A stretch of 64,000 nucleotides of DNA from RPQJ01 sp963748985 (GTDB lineage Bacteria > Pseudomonadota > Gammaproteobacteria > Steroidobacterales > Steroidobacteraceae), in NCBI GenBank assembly GCA_963748985.1, contig CAVVKQ010000020.1, forward strand, positions 1 through 64,000, written 5' to 3'. The notes beneath the pieces were generated by a model. The model had not been told where the DNA came from. It worked only from the letters and a program-made list of their open reading frames with translations, and did not search any database. The translations under genes and the position numbers were made by a program. Shown piece by piece: positions 50,501-60,685 of the stretch; positions within the stretch are counted from its first letter, which is position 1, and the number at the start of each line of letters is the position of its first letter.

Positions 50501-51418
50501 ATGATCAATCGCCGCTCCTTTCTCTCGGCCGCCGCGCTCACTGCCACGACCGCCGCGCTGCATCCCTTGCCCGCCCTGCCAGCTGCGCCCACCGCCGTAT
50601 CCGGCCTGGCGAAACGCGTGATCCCAGCCACCGGAGAATCCATCCCGGTGATCGGGATGGGCACCTCGGGCAGTTTCGAGGTGGATGCGGCGGGCCGTGG
50701 GCCGCTGCAGGAAGTCCTGCGGCGTTTCGTCGCCGGCGGTGCCAGCGTCATCGACACCTCGCCCAACTACGGCAATGCCGAGGACGTGCTCGGCGACTTG
50801 ATGGCAGAGCTCGGCGTGCGCGACAGGATCTGGCTGGCGACCAAGCTAGCAGCGGACGATCGAGCCACCGGCGAGGCGCAGTTCGCGCAGTCGCTCAAGC
50901 GCCTGCGCACCGACAAGGTGGAGTTGCTCGCCGTGCACAACCTGCGCGACTGGAAGACCCAGCTGGCCTATGCGCGCGAACTGAAGGCCCGGGGCAAGAC
51001 GAAATACGTCGGCCTCACCCACTACGTCGACGGCAAGCACGACGAACTCGCGGACATCATGGCCGCGGAAAAACCCGACTTCATCCAGATCAACTATTCG
51101 GTCAGCACGACCAATGCCGAGAAGCGCCTGTTGCCGCTGGCCAGGGACACCGGCGTGGCGGTGATGATCAACCGGGCGTTCGACGACGGCCGGCTGTTCG
51201 CGCGCGTGGCCGGCAAGGCGCTGCCGGGCTGGGCCGCCGAGGCGGGCGTGACGTCCTGGGCGCAGATGTTCCTGAAGTTCGCCCTCAGTCATCCGGCGGT
51301 GACCGTGGTGATCCCGGCCACCGGCAAACCCGACCGCCAGAGCGACAACCTCAAGGCGGGCCGGGGCCGTGACCTGAGCGCGGTTGAACGCGCCGAACTC
51401 GTGGCGATGTTCGCCTGA
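50501..51418 (+). CDS. Tat-exported aldo/keto reductase
   Basis: A 305-residue aldo/keto reductase with a twin-arginine signal (INRRSFLSAAAL; cleavage near residue 34). The AKR tetrad is present: Asp and Tyr in VIDTSPNYGNAED, Lys in LATKL, His in LAVHN. Exported AKRs are unusual because NADPH is cytoplasmic; the family (COG0667-like, Tat-linked) may use a bound cofactor loaded before export. The start at 50501 places RR near the N-terminus. Its stop overlaps the downstream transporter start (TGATG). Confidence 0.9.
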   Translation: MINRRSFLSAAALTATTAALHPLPALPAAPTAVSGLAKRVIPATGESIPVIGMGTSGSFEVDAAGRGPLQEVLRRFVAGGASVIDTSPNYGNAEDVLGDLMAELGVRDRIWLATKLAADDRATGEAQFAQSLKRLRTDKVELLAVHNLRDWKTQLAYARELKARGKTKYVGLTHYVDGKHDELADIMAAEKPDFIQINYSVSTTNAEKRLLPLARDTGVAVMINRAFDDGRLFARVAGKALPGWAAEAGVTSWAQMFLKFALSHPAVTVVIPATGKPDRQSDNLKAGRGRDLSAVERAELVAMFA

Positions 51419-52717
51419 TGGCCAGGCCGGGGCCGGCGACCCGCTTCCTGTCCCGGCTCTTCGCGGTCGAATCCGACGAAGCGCCGGCAGTGGCGGCTGG
51501 CGTCTTGATGTTCTTCTTGTTGTTCGCCGGTTATTTCATGTTGCGGCCGGTGCGCGAAACGATGGGTATCGCCGGTGGCGTGAAAAACCTGCAATGGTTG
51601 TTCACCGGCACGTTCATCGCCACGCTCGCAGCGATTCCGCTGTTCGGCTGGGCCGCGGCGCGCGCGCCGCGACGACGCATCCTGCCCTGGACCTACTGGC
51701 TTCTTCGCACTGAACCTGCTGGGTTTCGCGGCGGCGATCGCCTCGCAACCCGACAATCCCTGGATCGCACGCGCCTTCTACATCTGGCTGTCGGTGTTCA
51801 ACCTGCTGGCGATCTCGGTGGCCTGGAGCGTGCTGGCCGATCTGTTCCCGGTGGCGCAGGCCAAGCGGCTGTTCGCGCTGATTGCAGCGGGCGCGAGCGC
51901 TGGCGGCCTGGTCGGGCCATTGCTGGGCGTGCTGCTGGTGGGTTCACTCGGCCTGCCGGGACTGCTGGTGCTGAGCACTGCCTTGCTGCTGGGTTCTGCG
52001 TTGGCAGCACGCGCGCTGCAGGCCTGGCGCGATCGCCGGCCGCTGCGCGCTGATGAACAGGCTGCACGCCGCCAGCCACTCGGCGGCAACCCTTTCGCCG
52101 GCATCGGCGCAGTGCTGCAGTCACGCTACCTGCTGGGCATCGCCACCTTTGTCGTGCTGCTGGCGAGTGTCACGACCTTTCTCTATTTCGAACAGGCGCG
52201 GCTGGTCGAGCTGCATTTCCCGGATCGCACCGACCAGACGCGGGTGTTCGGCACGCTCGACTTCGTCGTGCAAAGCCTGGCCCTGCTCAGCCAGATGTTC
52301 CTGACCGGACGCATCGTGCAGCGCCTCGGCATCGTCGCGCTGCTGACAGCGGTGCCCGTGGTCATGACCCTGGGCTTCCTGTGGCTCGCGCTGGCGCCAA
52401 CGTTCGCGGTGTTCGCAGTGGTGATGGTCATGCGCCGTGCCGGCGAATACGCGCTGGCGCGACCAGGCCGCGAGATGCTGTTCACCGTGGTCCCGCCCGA
52501 GGCCAAGTACAAGGCCAAGAACGTGATCGACACCGCTGTCTATCGTGGCGCGGACGCAGTCAGCGGCTGGGTGAAGACAGGTATCGATGCCATCGCCTCG
52601 AATCCGGCAGTGGTCGCCGTGGCCGGTGCGGCGTTGGCCCTGGTGTGGGCGTTCACGGGCTGGTCGCTGGCGCGCCAGCAAAAGGTGCAGGCACCTTGCG
52701 CACGGAACGTGGAATGA
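51418..52717 (+). CDS. NTP/NDP-translocase-like (MFS-type) membrane transporter, one frameshift
   Basis: A roughly 430-residue, 12-helix transporter, of the type annotated as NTP/NDP exchange transporter or MFS in free-living proteobacteria. Frame 1 covers MARPG...TYW; a single extra base near 51698-51700 (TGG-c-TTCTTC) shifts it, and the rest continues in another frame as FFALNLLGFAAAIA... to the C-terminus at 52717. Conserved helices resume at once, so this is probably a sequence error. Typical motifs include YFMLRPVRETMG and the LARPGREMLFTVVPPEAKYKAKN loop. It is coupled to the aldo/keto reductase. The substrate is unknown. Confidence 0.75.
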
Positions 52718-52758
52718 CATAGGTTGTCGGCCACGCCGAGAAAAACAAAGGGGGGACC

Positions 52759-53931
52759 GTGTCCAGTCGCACGGGTGCCGGACGGCTGCAGACCCTGACA
52801 TTGTCCTGCCTCCTGCTGACGGCGGGCGCCGCGTGCGCCGCCGATTCAGGCCCGAACCCTGCGCCGCACGGCCTGCTCACAGAAAACGTCGTGCTGATCG
52901 TGCCCGACGGCATACGCTGGCAGGAAGTCTTCACCGGCGCCGAAAAAGCGCTGCTCAACGACAAGGAAGGCGGCAGCTGGCTCGACGACAAGACGCTGCT
53001 GGAGAATTTCTGGCGCGATGATGTCGCCGAGCGCCGTCGCCTGCTGTTCCCGTTCCTCTGGGGCACCGTGGCGAAGCAGGGGCAGCTCTTCGGCAACAAG
53101 GCCTTCGGCAGCAGCGCTCACGTAACGAACGGCGTCGCGTACTCCTATCCGGGCTACAACGAGCTCGTGGCAGGGTTCGGCGATCCGCGGATCGACAGCA
53201 ACGAGTTTGGTCCGAACCCCAACCTGAACGTCTTCGAATGGCTGAACGGCCAGCCCGACCTGCGCGGGCGCGTGGCGGTCTACGGGACCTGGGGCACCTT
53301 CGGCGACATCTTCAACCGGGAACGCAGTGGCCTGCACATCCAGGCCGGCCCACGTCCCAGGACGGGCAAGCTGACACCCAGGGACGAATTGCTGAACGAG
53401 TTGTACGCAACGACGACGCTGCTCGATGCCGACGACCTCTACAACTCGTTCACCCAGGTTGCGATGCTCGATTACGTGAAGGAGGCGCGACCGCGCGTGC
53501 TCTTCGTGGGCTATGGCGAGACCGACAGCTGGGCACACAGCGGCCGCTACGACCTTGTGCTGACGGCCGCACGACAGGTCGACCGGTTCGTCGAGCAACT
53601 GTGGCACACCATGCAGTCGATGCCGCAGTACCGCGGCAAGACCACGTTCATCGTCACCACCGACCACGGCCGCGGCAGCGGACCCGTGGACTGGAAGGAA
53701 CATGGCATCGAATCACCCGGCTCCGAAGACATCTGGATCGCCGTGATCGGCCCCGACACGCCGGCGCTCGGGGAGCGTCGCGACGTGCCGCCCGTCACAC
53801 AGGCACAGGTTGCCGCGACACTTGCCGCGTTCCTCGGCCGGGATTTCCGCCAGGCCGCGCCGAAGGCGGCGGCCCCATTACCTGACGTAGTCGCGCCCGC
53901 CCCGCACGCGGGGCGCGGCAAACCACCATGA
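52759..53931 (+). CDS. Exported alkaline-phosphatase-fold enzyme
   Basis: A 390-residue protein with a signal peptide (about 1-28) and an alkaline phosphatase/sulfatase-type metal fold. Metal-binding signatures are VLIVPDGIRWQEVF near 45-58, the late GYGETDSWAHSGRYD and the VTTDHGRG motif with an ensuing WKEHG. It is probably a periplasmic phosphomonoesterase, phosphodiesterase or sulfatase. The C-terminus is a Pro/Ala-rich tail. It starts at a GTG (52759). It is 42 bp after the transporter and its stop overlaps an in-frame ATG of the TonB receptor, so all form one transcription unit. Confidence 0.85.
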   Translation: MSSRTGAGRLQTLTLSCLLLTAGAACAADSGPNPAPHGLLTENVVLIVPDGIRWQEVFTGAEKALLNDKEGGSWLDDKTLLENFWRDDVAERRRLLFPFLWGTVAKQGQLFGNKAFGSSAHVTNGVAYSYPGYNELVAGFGDPRIDSNEFGPNPNLNVFEWLNGQPDLRGRVAVYGTWGTFGDIFNRERSGLHIQAGPRPRTGKLTPRDELLNELYATTTLLDADDLYNSFTQVAMLDYVKEARPRVLFVGYGETDSWAHSGRYDLVLTAARQVDRFVEQLWHTMQSMPQYRGKTTFIVTTDHGRGSGPVDWKEHGIESPGSEDIWIAVIGPDTPALGERRDVPPVTQAQVAATLAAFLGRDFRQAAPKAAAPLPDVVAPAPHAGRGKPP

Positions 53932-53966
53932 GCCGACATTCAATTTACCGCAAGGAAAGGACTCCG

Positions 53967-56400
53967 ATGATGCAGCAGTCAACCGACGTTCGTCGCGTGT
54001 CGTTCCCCGCATTGCAGCCGCTGGCGCTGGCGATCGCGGGCATTCTCGCGGCGCATGCGGCGCCGGCCGCCGAGGCCACCGGCGGCCTGGAAGAGATCAT
54101 CGTGACGGCGCAGCGGCGTTCCGAGAACCTGCAGGACGTGCCGATCAGCATCCAGGCACTGGATTCACGCATCCTGCAGCAGCTGTCGATCAGCAACTTC
54201 GACAGCTACGCGAGGTTCCTGCCGAGCCTGTCGTTCCAGTCCTTCGGCCCGGGGCAGTCGCAACTCTACGTCCGTGGCGTAACCAACGGCAGCGATGGCC
54301 TGAGCGTCGGGGCCTCACCGCTGGTCGGTGTGTACCTCGACGAACAGCCGGTCACGACCATCTACAACAACCTCGACGTCCACATCTACGACATCGAGCG
54401 GGTCGAGGCGCTGTCCGGACCACAAGGCACGTTGTTCGGCGCGAGTTCGATGTCCGGCACGCTGCGCATCATTACCAACAAGCCGCAGATCGGGGTGTTC
54501 GAGGCGGGTTACGATCTCGGCGCCACCCAGATCGACTCGGGCGGCGCCGGCGGCAGCATCGAAGGATTCGTCAATTTTCCGCTGACGGACCGCGCGGCCG
54601 TCCGTCTCGTCGGCTACACGACCAGCGACCCGGGGTACATCGACAACGTCTCGCCGAATCCGCTGCGGGTCTATCCGACATCCGGGGCCGTACTCGACAA
54701 CAGCGACCTGCTCGAAAAGAACTTCAATGACGTGCAGACCACCGGCGCCCGCGCCGCGCTGAAGGTCGATCTCACCGACACCTGGACCATCACCCCGGCC
54801 GTGACCTGGCAGACACAGGATGCCGACGGCTTCTTCACGTACGACCCTGAGCTGGGCGAGCGCAAGGTCGCGCGCTACATCAGGGACTACAACGAGGACG
54901 AGTGGTACCAGGCCGCACTGACCGTGCAGGGCAAGGTCGGCAATTTCGATCTCATCTACAGCGGCGGCTACCTCGAGCGCGACATCGACAACTCGTACGA
55001 CTATGCGGACTACTCGTTCGGCTACGATTCGTACTACGCCGACTACCCCGATTACTTCGGCAACTATTTCGTCGACAACGCCGGCGAGCTCATCGATCCC
55101 TCGCAGTACACGGTCAACCGCTCGAAGTTCACCAAGCAGACGCACGAAATACGCATTTCGTCGCCCGTGGACCGGAAGGTGCGCTGGGTGGCCGGGCTCT
55201 TCCTGCAGCGCCAGACCGACGATAACTACAACTCGTACCGGGTTGATGGCCTGGCCGATGAACGCTCCGTCACTGGCCAGCCTGGCGTCAACTACCTCAA
55301 TTCCACGACGCGCGAGGACGTCGACCGCGCCGTTTTTGCGGAAGTGGCGGTCGATTTCGCCGATGCCTGGACCGTGACGCTCGGCGGCCGCGCGTTTGAC
55401 TACGACAGCGATGTCATCGGCTTCTTCGGCTATGGGGCCTTCCATACGGACCGGGTCGGGGAGGGCGAGAATTCCGGCGCGCCATGCAACCCCGACTCGA
55501 TCGGCAGCGAACATCAACCTGCGCCCTTGCAACAACATCGATTCCGAAACCGACGGTTCGGATTTCACGGGCCGCGTGAACCTCAGCTACCGCATCGACC
55601 AGGACCGGATGCTGTACGCGACGTACTCGAGCGGCTTCCGGCCCGGCGGCGTCAACCGCAATCCCGTGCGACCGCCATATGGACCGGACCAGCTCGACAA
55701 CTACGAGGTCGGCTGGAAGACCGGCTGGGCCGCAGGGCGGGTGCGCTGGAACGGCGCGCTGTTCTTCGAACAATGGGACGACGCCCAGTTCGGCGTGGCG
55801 GGCCCCAACAACATCACCGAAACCGTCAATGCCGGCCGTGCCGAGGTCAAGGGCATCGAATCTGACGTGCAGTGGGCGGTGGATGAGCACCTCACGTTGA
55901 CGGCCTCCGCGACCTACCTGAACGCAGAACTGAAGACGAATTCCTGCCAGTACGTCAATCCACAGTTCGATTGCTCGATTCCGGGTCCGCCGGCGAGCGA
56001 GGGCGGTGAACCGCAGGAGAATTTCACGCTGGCGCCGGCGGGGACGCGTCTGCCGGTCTCCCCGGAATTCAAGATGAACGCCATTGCGCGCTACGAGTTC
56101 AAGGCCGGATCGTACGATGCGTTCGCACAGGGCGCCGTCGTCTACCAGGGCGATGCGATCCCGGTGCTCGCCGTGGACGATGCCGCGATCATCGGCAAGC
56201 AGCCGGCGTTTACGACCGGCGACCTGGCGTTCGGCTTCGGCAGCGGCAACTGGACGGCGGAGCTGTTCGTCGAGAACGTCACGGACGAACTCGGACAGGT
56301 GACACGTTATCCGCCGTGCGCAGCTTCGATCTGCCCTGCACCGCTCGTCGTCACGGTGCGGCCACGTACGTTTGGCCTGAAGTTCGGACAGCGCTTCTGA
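53967..56400 (+). CDS. TonB-dependent outer membrane receptor, one frameshift
   Basis: An approximately 810-residue TonB-dependent receptor. A signal peptide ends near AAPAAEA; the plug begins LEEIIVTAQRRSENLQDVPISI, and the barrel runs to the terminal aromatic FGLKFGQRF. The frame breaks by a single-base indel between about 55440 and 55515: the first frame ends in non-homologous sequence after GENSGAPCNP and the second resumes at NINLRPCNNIDSET. The ATG at 53967, with AAGGAAAGG upstream, is preferred over 53928. It is co-directional with a phosphatase-fold enzyme and a CocE hydrolase, which suggests uptake of an ester or phosphorylated organic substrate. Confidence 0.88.
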
Positions 56401-56468
56401 CCAATAAGCGCCGCCGCCCGCCAGCAGGCATCCGTCCGTCCTGGGCGACACCGGGCAGGCACTGGACG

Positions 56469-58538
56469 ATGGTGGCCGTCTTTGCGGCAATGCTGCCGTT
56501 GCTGGTCGTGCTGGTCGCTGACGGCGCACGGGCTGCCGAGCTGTCGACGGCAAAGTACGGCATGGAATTGCAGGAGGCCACGATCGCCCTGCCGGACGGC
56601 GTGCGACTGGCCGCGGATCTGTATCGCCCCACCGGTGCCGCGCCGGACACGAAGTTCCCGGTGCTGCTCGAGTACCTGCCCTACCGCAAGACCGAGGCCC
56701 GGGGGCGCAACTGGCCGCTTTACTCTTACTTCGTGCAACGCGGCTACGTCGTGGCGCGGGTCGACATTCGCGGCACCGGCAACAGCGAAGGCACGCTGGT
56801 GCCTTACGAGTATTCCGACATCGAACTCGACGACGGCGAAGACGTCATTGCCTGGCTCGCGCAACAGCCGTGGTCGACCGGCGCCGTGGGGATGTTCGGA
56901 ATTTCCTGGGGCGGCTTCAACGCGATCCAGCTGGCGGGCCGCCATCCGCCGGCATTGCGGGCATTCATCGCTGTCGATGCCACGGACGACCTGTACCAGG
57001 AAGACGTCCACTACATGGACGGCATCATGCACCTCGACTCCTGGGAAATGAGCCAGGACCTGGACAACGCCCGCCCGGGCGCGCCGGGCTATGTGATGGA
57101 CGAGGCCTATTTCAGGGACCGCTTCGACACGCCGCCGTGGATGCTGACGTGGAAACGCGAACAGCGCGACGGGCCGTTCTGGGATCGCGCTTCGTGGCGC
57201 GATCGCCAGCAGAAGATCACCGTGCCGGGCTTCTACATCGGCGGCTGGTACGACGGTTACCGCGACGTGATCCCGCGCGTGCTCGAACACGCCGGCGGAC
57301 CGGTGAAGGCCATGATCGGACCGTGGTCGCATGCCTGGCCGCACGAACCGTACCCGAAGCCGGGCATGGAGTGGCGCCACGAGGCCGTGCGCTGGTTCGA
57401 TCACTGGCTGAAGGGTGCAGACACCGGCATCCTGCGCGAGCCGCGCTTCGCCGTGTACGTGCGCGACTGGCACCCGCCGGGACCCTACCTCGACACGGCT
57501 CCCGGGCGCTGGCGCTGGGAAGACGGCTGGCCGATCGCGCGCATCGAACAGCGGCCGTTCAGCCTGCGCAACGATCACACGCTCGGCGAGGTCGACGCGG
57601 CACGCGCCACGCACCGGCTGCGCTATGCGCCGGGCATTGGCATTGAAGCGGGGGGTCCCGTGATGTGGTGGGGCGACGTCGCCCACGACCAGCGTCCCAC
57701 CGACGCCTTCAGCCTGGTGTACGACTCCGCGCCGCTGACGACGGATCTGGAGATCCTGGGGCTGCCGCGCGCGCTGCTGCTCGTTAGCACTGACGCGCCG
57801 CGTGCGAACTGGTTCGCGCGCATTTCGGACGTCGCTCCCGACGGCACCGTGACGCAAGTGGCGGGCGCCGGTTTCAATGGCAATCACCGGCGATCGGCCC
57901 GTGCACCCGAGTTGCTCACACCCGGCGAGGAGTTCCCGCTCGACATCGAGATGCATTTCACGTCGTGGGTATTCCCGCAAGGACATCGCATCCGCGTGGC
58001 GATCAACAACTCGCAATGGCCGATGCTCTGGCCGTCACCGCACCCGATGACGACGACGCTCGCAATCGGCGGCGCCGACGGCGCGCGCGTCATCTTGCCC
58101 GTGGTGCCGAAATCAGCGCGCCCTGCACCAACGTTCCTGCCGCCGGTCTCGAGTCCGGGGCTGCCGGGCTTCGAGCCGCTCGACAACGGCACTCCCTCGG
58201 GTTACGGCGAGATTTCGGAAGTGCGCCGCAATCCGCAAACGGGCGCCGTCACCGCGGTCGCGACCAACACCGGCAGTGAACGCCAGCCCTGGGGAATCGA
58301 GCGCTACGCGGAGCGGATCGAGCACAGCACGTCCGACGCGCACCCTGAAAACACGTCGATGACCGGCACGCATCGCATGGAAGTGGACCTGCCCGATCGC
58401 AAGCTCCGGTGGGAAGCGGACCTGGTATTTCGCAGCGACCTCACCGGGTACGACTACGAGTACGTCCGGCGGGTCTACGAGAACGACAAGCTGCTGCGGG
58501 AAAAGCGCTGGACCCAGCGTTTCCCGCGCGATCCGTGA
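56469..58538 (+). CDS. CocE/NonD family exported hydrolase
   Basis: A 689-residue alpha/beta hydrolase of the X-Pro dipeptidyl-peptidase S15/CocE family. A signal peptide covers about 1-25. The S15 domain shows DGVRLAADLYRP, VARVDIRGTGNSEG and the nucleophile elbow FGISWGGFNAIQ; the Asp and His of the triad probably fall in GGWYDGYRD and GPWSHAW. A C-terminal jellyroll (about 430-600) ends the core. It could cleave esters or amides in the periplasm. It starts about 70 bp after the TonB receptor and is likely co-transcribed. Confidence 0.87.
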   Translation: MVAVFAAMLPLLVVLVADGARAAELSTAKYGMELQEATIALPDGVRLAADLYRPTGAAPDTKFPVLLEYLPYRKTEARGRNWPLYSYFVQRGYVVARVDIRGTGNSEGTLVPYEYSDIELDDGEDVIAWLAQQPWSTGAVGMFGISWGGFNAIQLAGRHPPALRAFIAVDATDDLYQEDVHYMDGIMHLDSWEMSQDLDNARPGAPGYVMDEAYFRDRFDTPPWMLTWKREQRDGPFWDRASWRDRQQKITVPGFYIGGWYDGYRDVIPRVLEHAGGPVKAMIGPWSHAWPHEPYPKPGMEWRHEAVRWFDHWLKGADTGILREPRFAVYVRDWHPPGPYLDTAPGRWRWEDGWPIARIEQRPFSLRNDHTLGEVDAARATHRLRYAPGIGIEAGGPVMWWGDVAHDQRPTDAFSLVYDSAPLTTDLEILGLPRALLLVSTDAPRANWFARISDVAPDGTVTQVAGAGFNGNHRRSARAPELLTPGEEFPLDIEMHFTSWVFPQGHRIRVAINNSQWPMLWPSPHPMTTTLAIGGADGARVILPVVPKSARPAPTFLPPVSSPGLPGFEPLDNGTPSGYGEISEVRRNPQTGAVTAVATNTGSERQPWGIERYAERIEHSTSDAHPENTSMTGTHRMEVDLPDRKLRWEADLVFRSDLTGYDYEYVRRVYENDKLLREKRWTQRFPRDP

Positions 58539-58575
58539 CGGCGCTACCCGTGCGCCTGGCGACCGGGCGCGTTAC

Positions 58576-59139
58576 CTATTCGCCCGCGCGCTGGAACGGT
58601 TGCCTGGCGAAGATGCGCCGCAGCATCGGCTCGAAGCGCTCCAGCGGCAAGGTGTCGTAGGCAGGATCGAACGAGCACTGATCCCACCGGTGGCAGAAAT
58701 CGACCGCCGCCGCGTAGTACGGATGCTCGCGATAGCGCTCGCGGGCATGGCGGTCGCCACCCGTGTGGTGCGCGAAGTAATAGGCCTGGAAGACGCCGTG
58801 GTGCTGGACGATCCACCAGGTTCGCTCGGACACGTACGGGCGCAGGATCGCGGCCGCAAACTCGCCGTGATTCTGCGGGGCCAGGGCGTCGCCCAGGTCA
58901 TGCAGCAATGCCGCGACCACGAGTTCGTCGTCCGCACCATCGCGCAGCGCACGCGTTGCCGTCTGCAACGCGTGCTGCTGGCGGTCAATCGCGTACCCTG
59001 CGAACGTGGCGCCCTGGGCGCGGAAGTAGTCGAGCACGCGGTCGGCGACCGCGATCGAGTAGTCGTCCTCGAGCCGCTGCAGGTAGGTGAACTCCTCGCG
59101 GGTACCCTCGTCCATGCGGGTGAAGCGGACGGACGTCAT
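58576..59139 (-). CDS. HD-domain protein of PhnZ/MIOX-like type
   Basis: A 187-residue HD-domain protein (COG4341-like). The ligands follow H56, H80-D81, H91, H113/H114, D153, i.e. the six-ligand pattern of MIOX and PhnZ mixed-valent diiron oxygenases rather than a mononuclear HD phosphohydrolase. QHALQTATRALRDGADDELVVAALLHDLGD is the clearest segment. Relatives cleave or oxidise phosphonates, inositol or quaternary amines. It is divergent from a class V aminotransferase and near a BKACE operon, which suggests nitrogen- or phosphonate-related catabolism. The substrate is inferred only. Confidence 0.75.
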   Translation of the reverse strand: MTSVRFTRMDEGTREEFTYLQRLEDDYSIAVADRVLDYFRAQGATFAGYAIDRQQHALQTATRALRDGADDELVVAALLHDLGDALAPQNHGEFAAAILRPYVSERTWWIVQHHGVFQAYYFAHHTGGDRHARERYREHPYYAAAVDFCHRWDQCSFDPAYDTLPLERFEPMLRRIFARQPFQRAGE

Positions 59140-59290
59140 GGCAGTGGTCCTGTCACCGGGCAGATTGCCGCGTGATACATCGTTCCTTCCTGGCCGGGGT
59201 GCCGCAGGGGTTCGTAACAGTACGCCGTTGCTGCAGAATGCGGAACGTCAAACCAAACCCCGCGCCTAGCCTCGCTGGAGCCAGATACCG

Positions 59291-60520
59291 ATGAGTTCAC
59301 TCGACCTCGACTACGTGCGTGCGCAGTTTCCCGCCTTCGGTGAGCCGAGTCTCGCGGGATTCGCGCACTTCGAGAATGCCGGCGGATCGTTCGCCTGTGG
59401 CCAGGCGATCGCGGCGCTGCAAAAGTTCTACCAGCAGACCAAGGTGCAGCCCTACTACGCTTTCGAGCCGTCAGCTACCGCGGGCGCCCGCATGGACAGC
59501 GCACAACACCGCCTGGCCGAGTGGCTGCATGTCGACCGGGATGAATTGCACCTCGGGCCCTCGACCTCGCAGAACACCTACGTGCTGGCGCAGGCATTTC
59601 GCCAGCACCTGCGAGCGGGCGACGAGGTCATCGTCACCAACCAGGATCACGAGGCCAACGTCGGTGCCTGGGCGCGGCTCCAGGACGCGGGTTGCGTGGT
59701 GCGCACGTGGCAGGTGGATCCAACCGGCGAGTTGCGGATCGCAGACCTCGCCGCGCTGCTCGGACCCCGCACGCGGGTGGTTGCCTTCACGCAGTGCTCG
59801 AACGTCGTCGGCAGCATCCATCCCGTGCGGGAGATCACCGACATGGTGCACGGGGCGGGTGCGTGGGCTGTGGTGGATGGCGTGTCCTACTGCCCGCACG
59901 GCTTGCCGGACATCGCCGCGACGGGTGCCGATATCTACCTGTTCTCGCTCTACAAGGTCTACGGGCCGCACCTCGGCGCAATGTACGTCCGCGCCGACCT
60001 GGCCGCGCAGCTGCCGTCGCAAGCTCACTTCTTCAAGGGCGACGCACTGCCGGGCCGCTTCACACCCGCCGGACCCGACCATGCGCAGGTGGCGGCGGTC
60101 AATGGCGTGATCGACTACCTGGAAACCGTAGCCGCGCGACACGGCCACGGGCAGCGATCCGTGCAGGAACAGGCCGCGGCGGTGCGGCACTTGTTTCGCG
60201 AACACGAGAGCGAGCTGTTGCAGCCCCTGCTCGATTTTCTGGCTGCCCATCCCAAGGTTCACCTGATCGGCGCCACTCGCGCGAGCTCACGCGCGCCGAC
60301 CGTGGCTTTCACGGTTACCGGGCAGTCATCGGCGGCGCTCGCGAGACAGCTGGCCGACCTGCGAATCGGTGTCGGCAACGGCAATTTCTATGCCTACCGC
60401 CTGCTGCGGGCCCTGGGGATCGACACATCGGATGGCGTCGTGCGGGCATCGTTCGTGCATTACACCTCGGCGGCCGAGGTGGACCGCCTGATCGCCGCGC
60501 TGGCGCGATTGCTGCATTGA
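59291..60520 (+). CDS. Class V aminotransferase / cysteine-desulfurase-like PLP enzyme
   Basis: A 409-residue fold-type I PLP enzyme. The PLP aspartate lies in AVVDGVSYC (D196) and the Schiff-base lysine in FSLYKVYGPHLG (K222). HFENAGGSFACGQAI at the N-terminus and LHLGPSTSQNTYVLAQ are typical of the class V aminotransferases annotated as cysteine-desulfurase-like. It lacks the long active-site loop cysteine segment of IscS/SufS, so a lyase or transaminase role is as likely as desulfuration. It faces the HD-domain gene on the other strand. Confidence 0.85.
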   Translation: MSSLDLDYVRAQFPAFGEPSLAGFAHFENAGGSFACGQAIAALQKFYQQTKVQPYYAFEPSATAGARMDSAQHRLAEWLHVDRDELHLGPSTSQNTYVLAQAFRQHLRAGDEVIVTNQDHEANVGAWARLQDAGCVVRTWQVDPTGELRIADLAALLGPRTRVVAFTQCSNVVGSIHPVREITDMVHGAGAWAVVDGVSYCPHGLPDIAATGADIYLFSLYKVYGPHLGAMYVRADLAAQLPSQAHFFKGDALPGRFTPAGPDHAQVAAVNGVIDYLETVAARHGHGQRSVQEQAAAVRHLFREHESELLQPLLDFLAAHPKVHLIGATRASSRAPTVAFTVTGQSSAALARQLADLRIGVGNGNFYAYRLLRALGIDTSDGVVRASFVHYTSAAEVDRLIAALARLLH

Positions 60521-60574
60521 GCGGATACCCGCGGCGCTGGAACTGAACGAGGCCCAGCCCGGGCGGGCGCGGCG

Positions 60575-60603
60575 GTGACTTTATTATTACCGTCGTTATA
60601 ATA
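60575..60603 (+). promoter_or_regulatory. Promoter with overlapping palindromic operator for the BKACE operon
   Basis: GTGACT (60575-60580), 16 bases, then TATAAT (60597-60602). A palindrome, TATTATTAC (60582-60590) and GTTATAATA (60595-60603), with a 4-base centre and one mismatch, covers the spacer and -10. In this GC-rich sequence the AT-rich island is conspicuous and looks like a repressor site (for example GntR or TetR type). The regulator is not in the window. Confidence 0.6.
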
Positions 60604-60685
60604 TGCCCGATACTGCGCTCGGACTCCCGGGCCCGCAGGCACCGACCGGTCCGCGCTGTCGCTCGACACACCAAGGGGAACCGTC

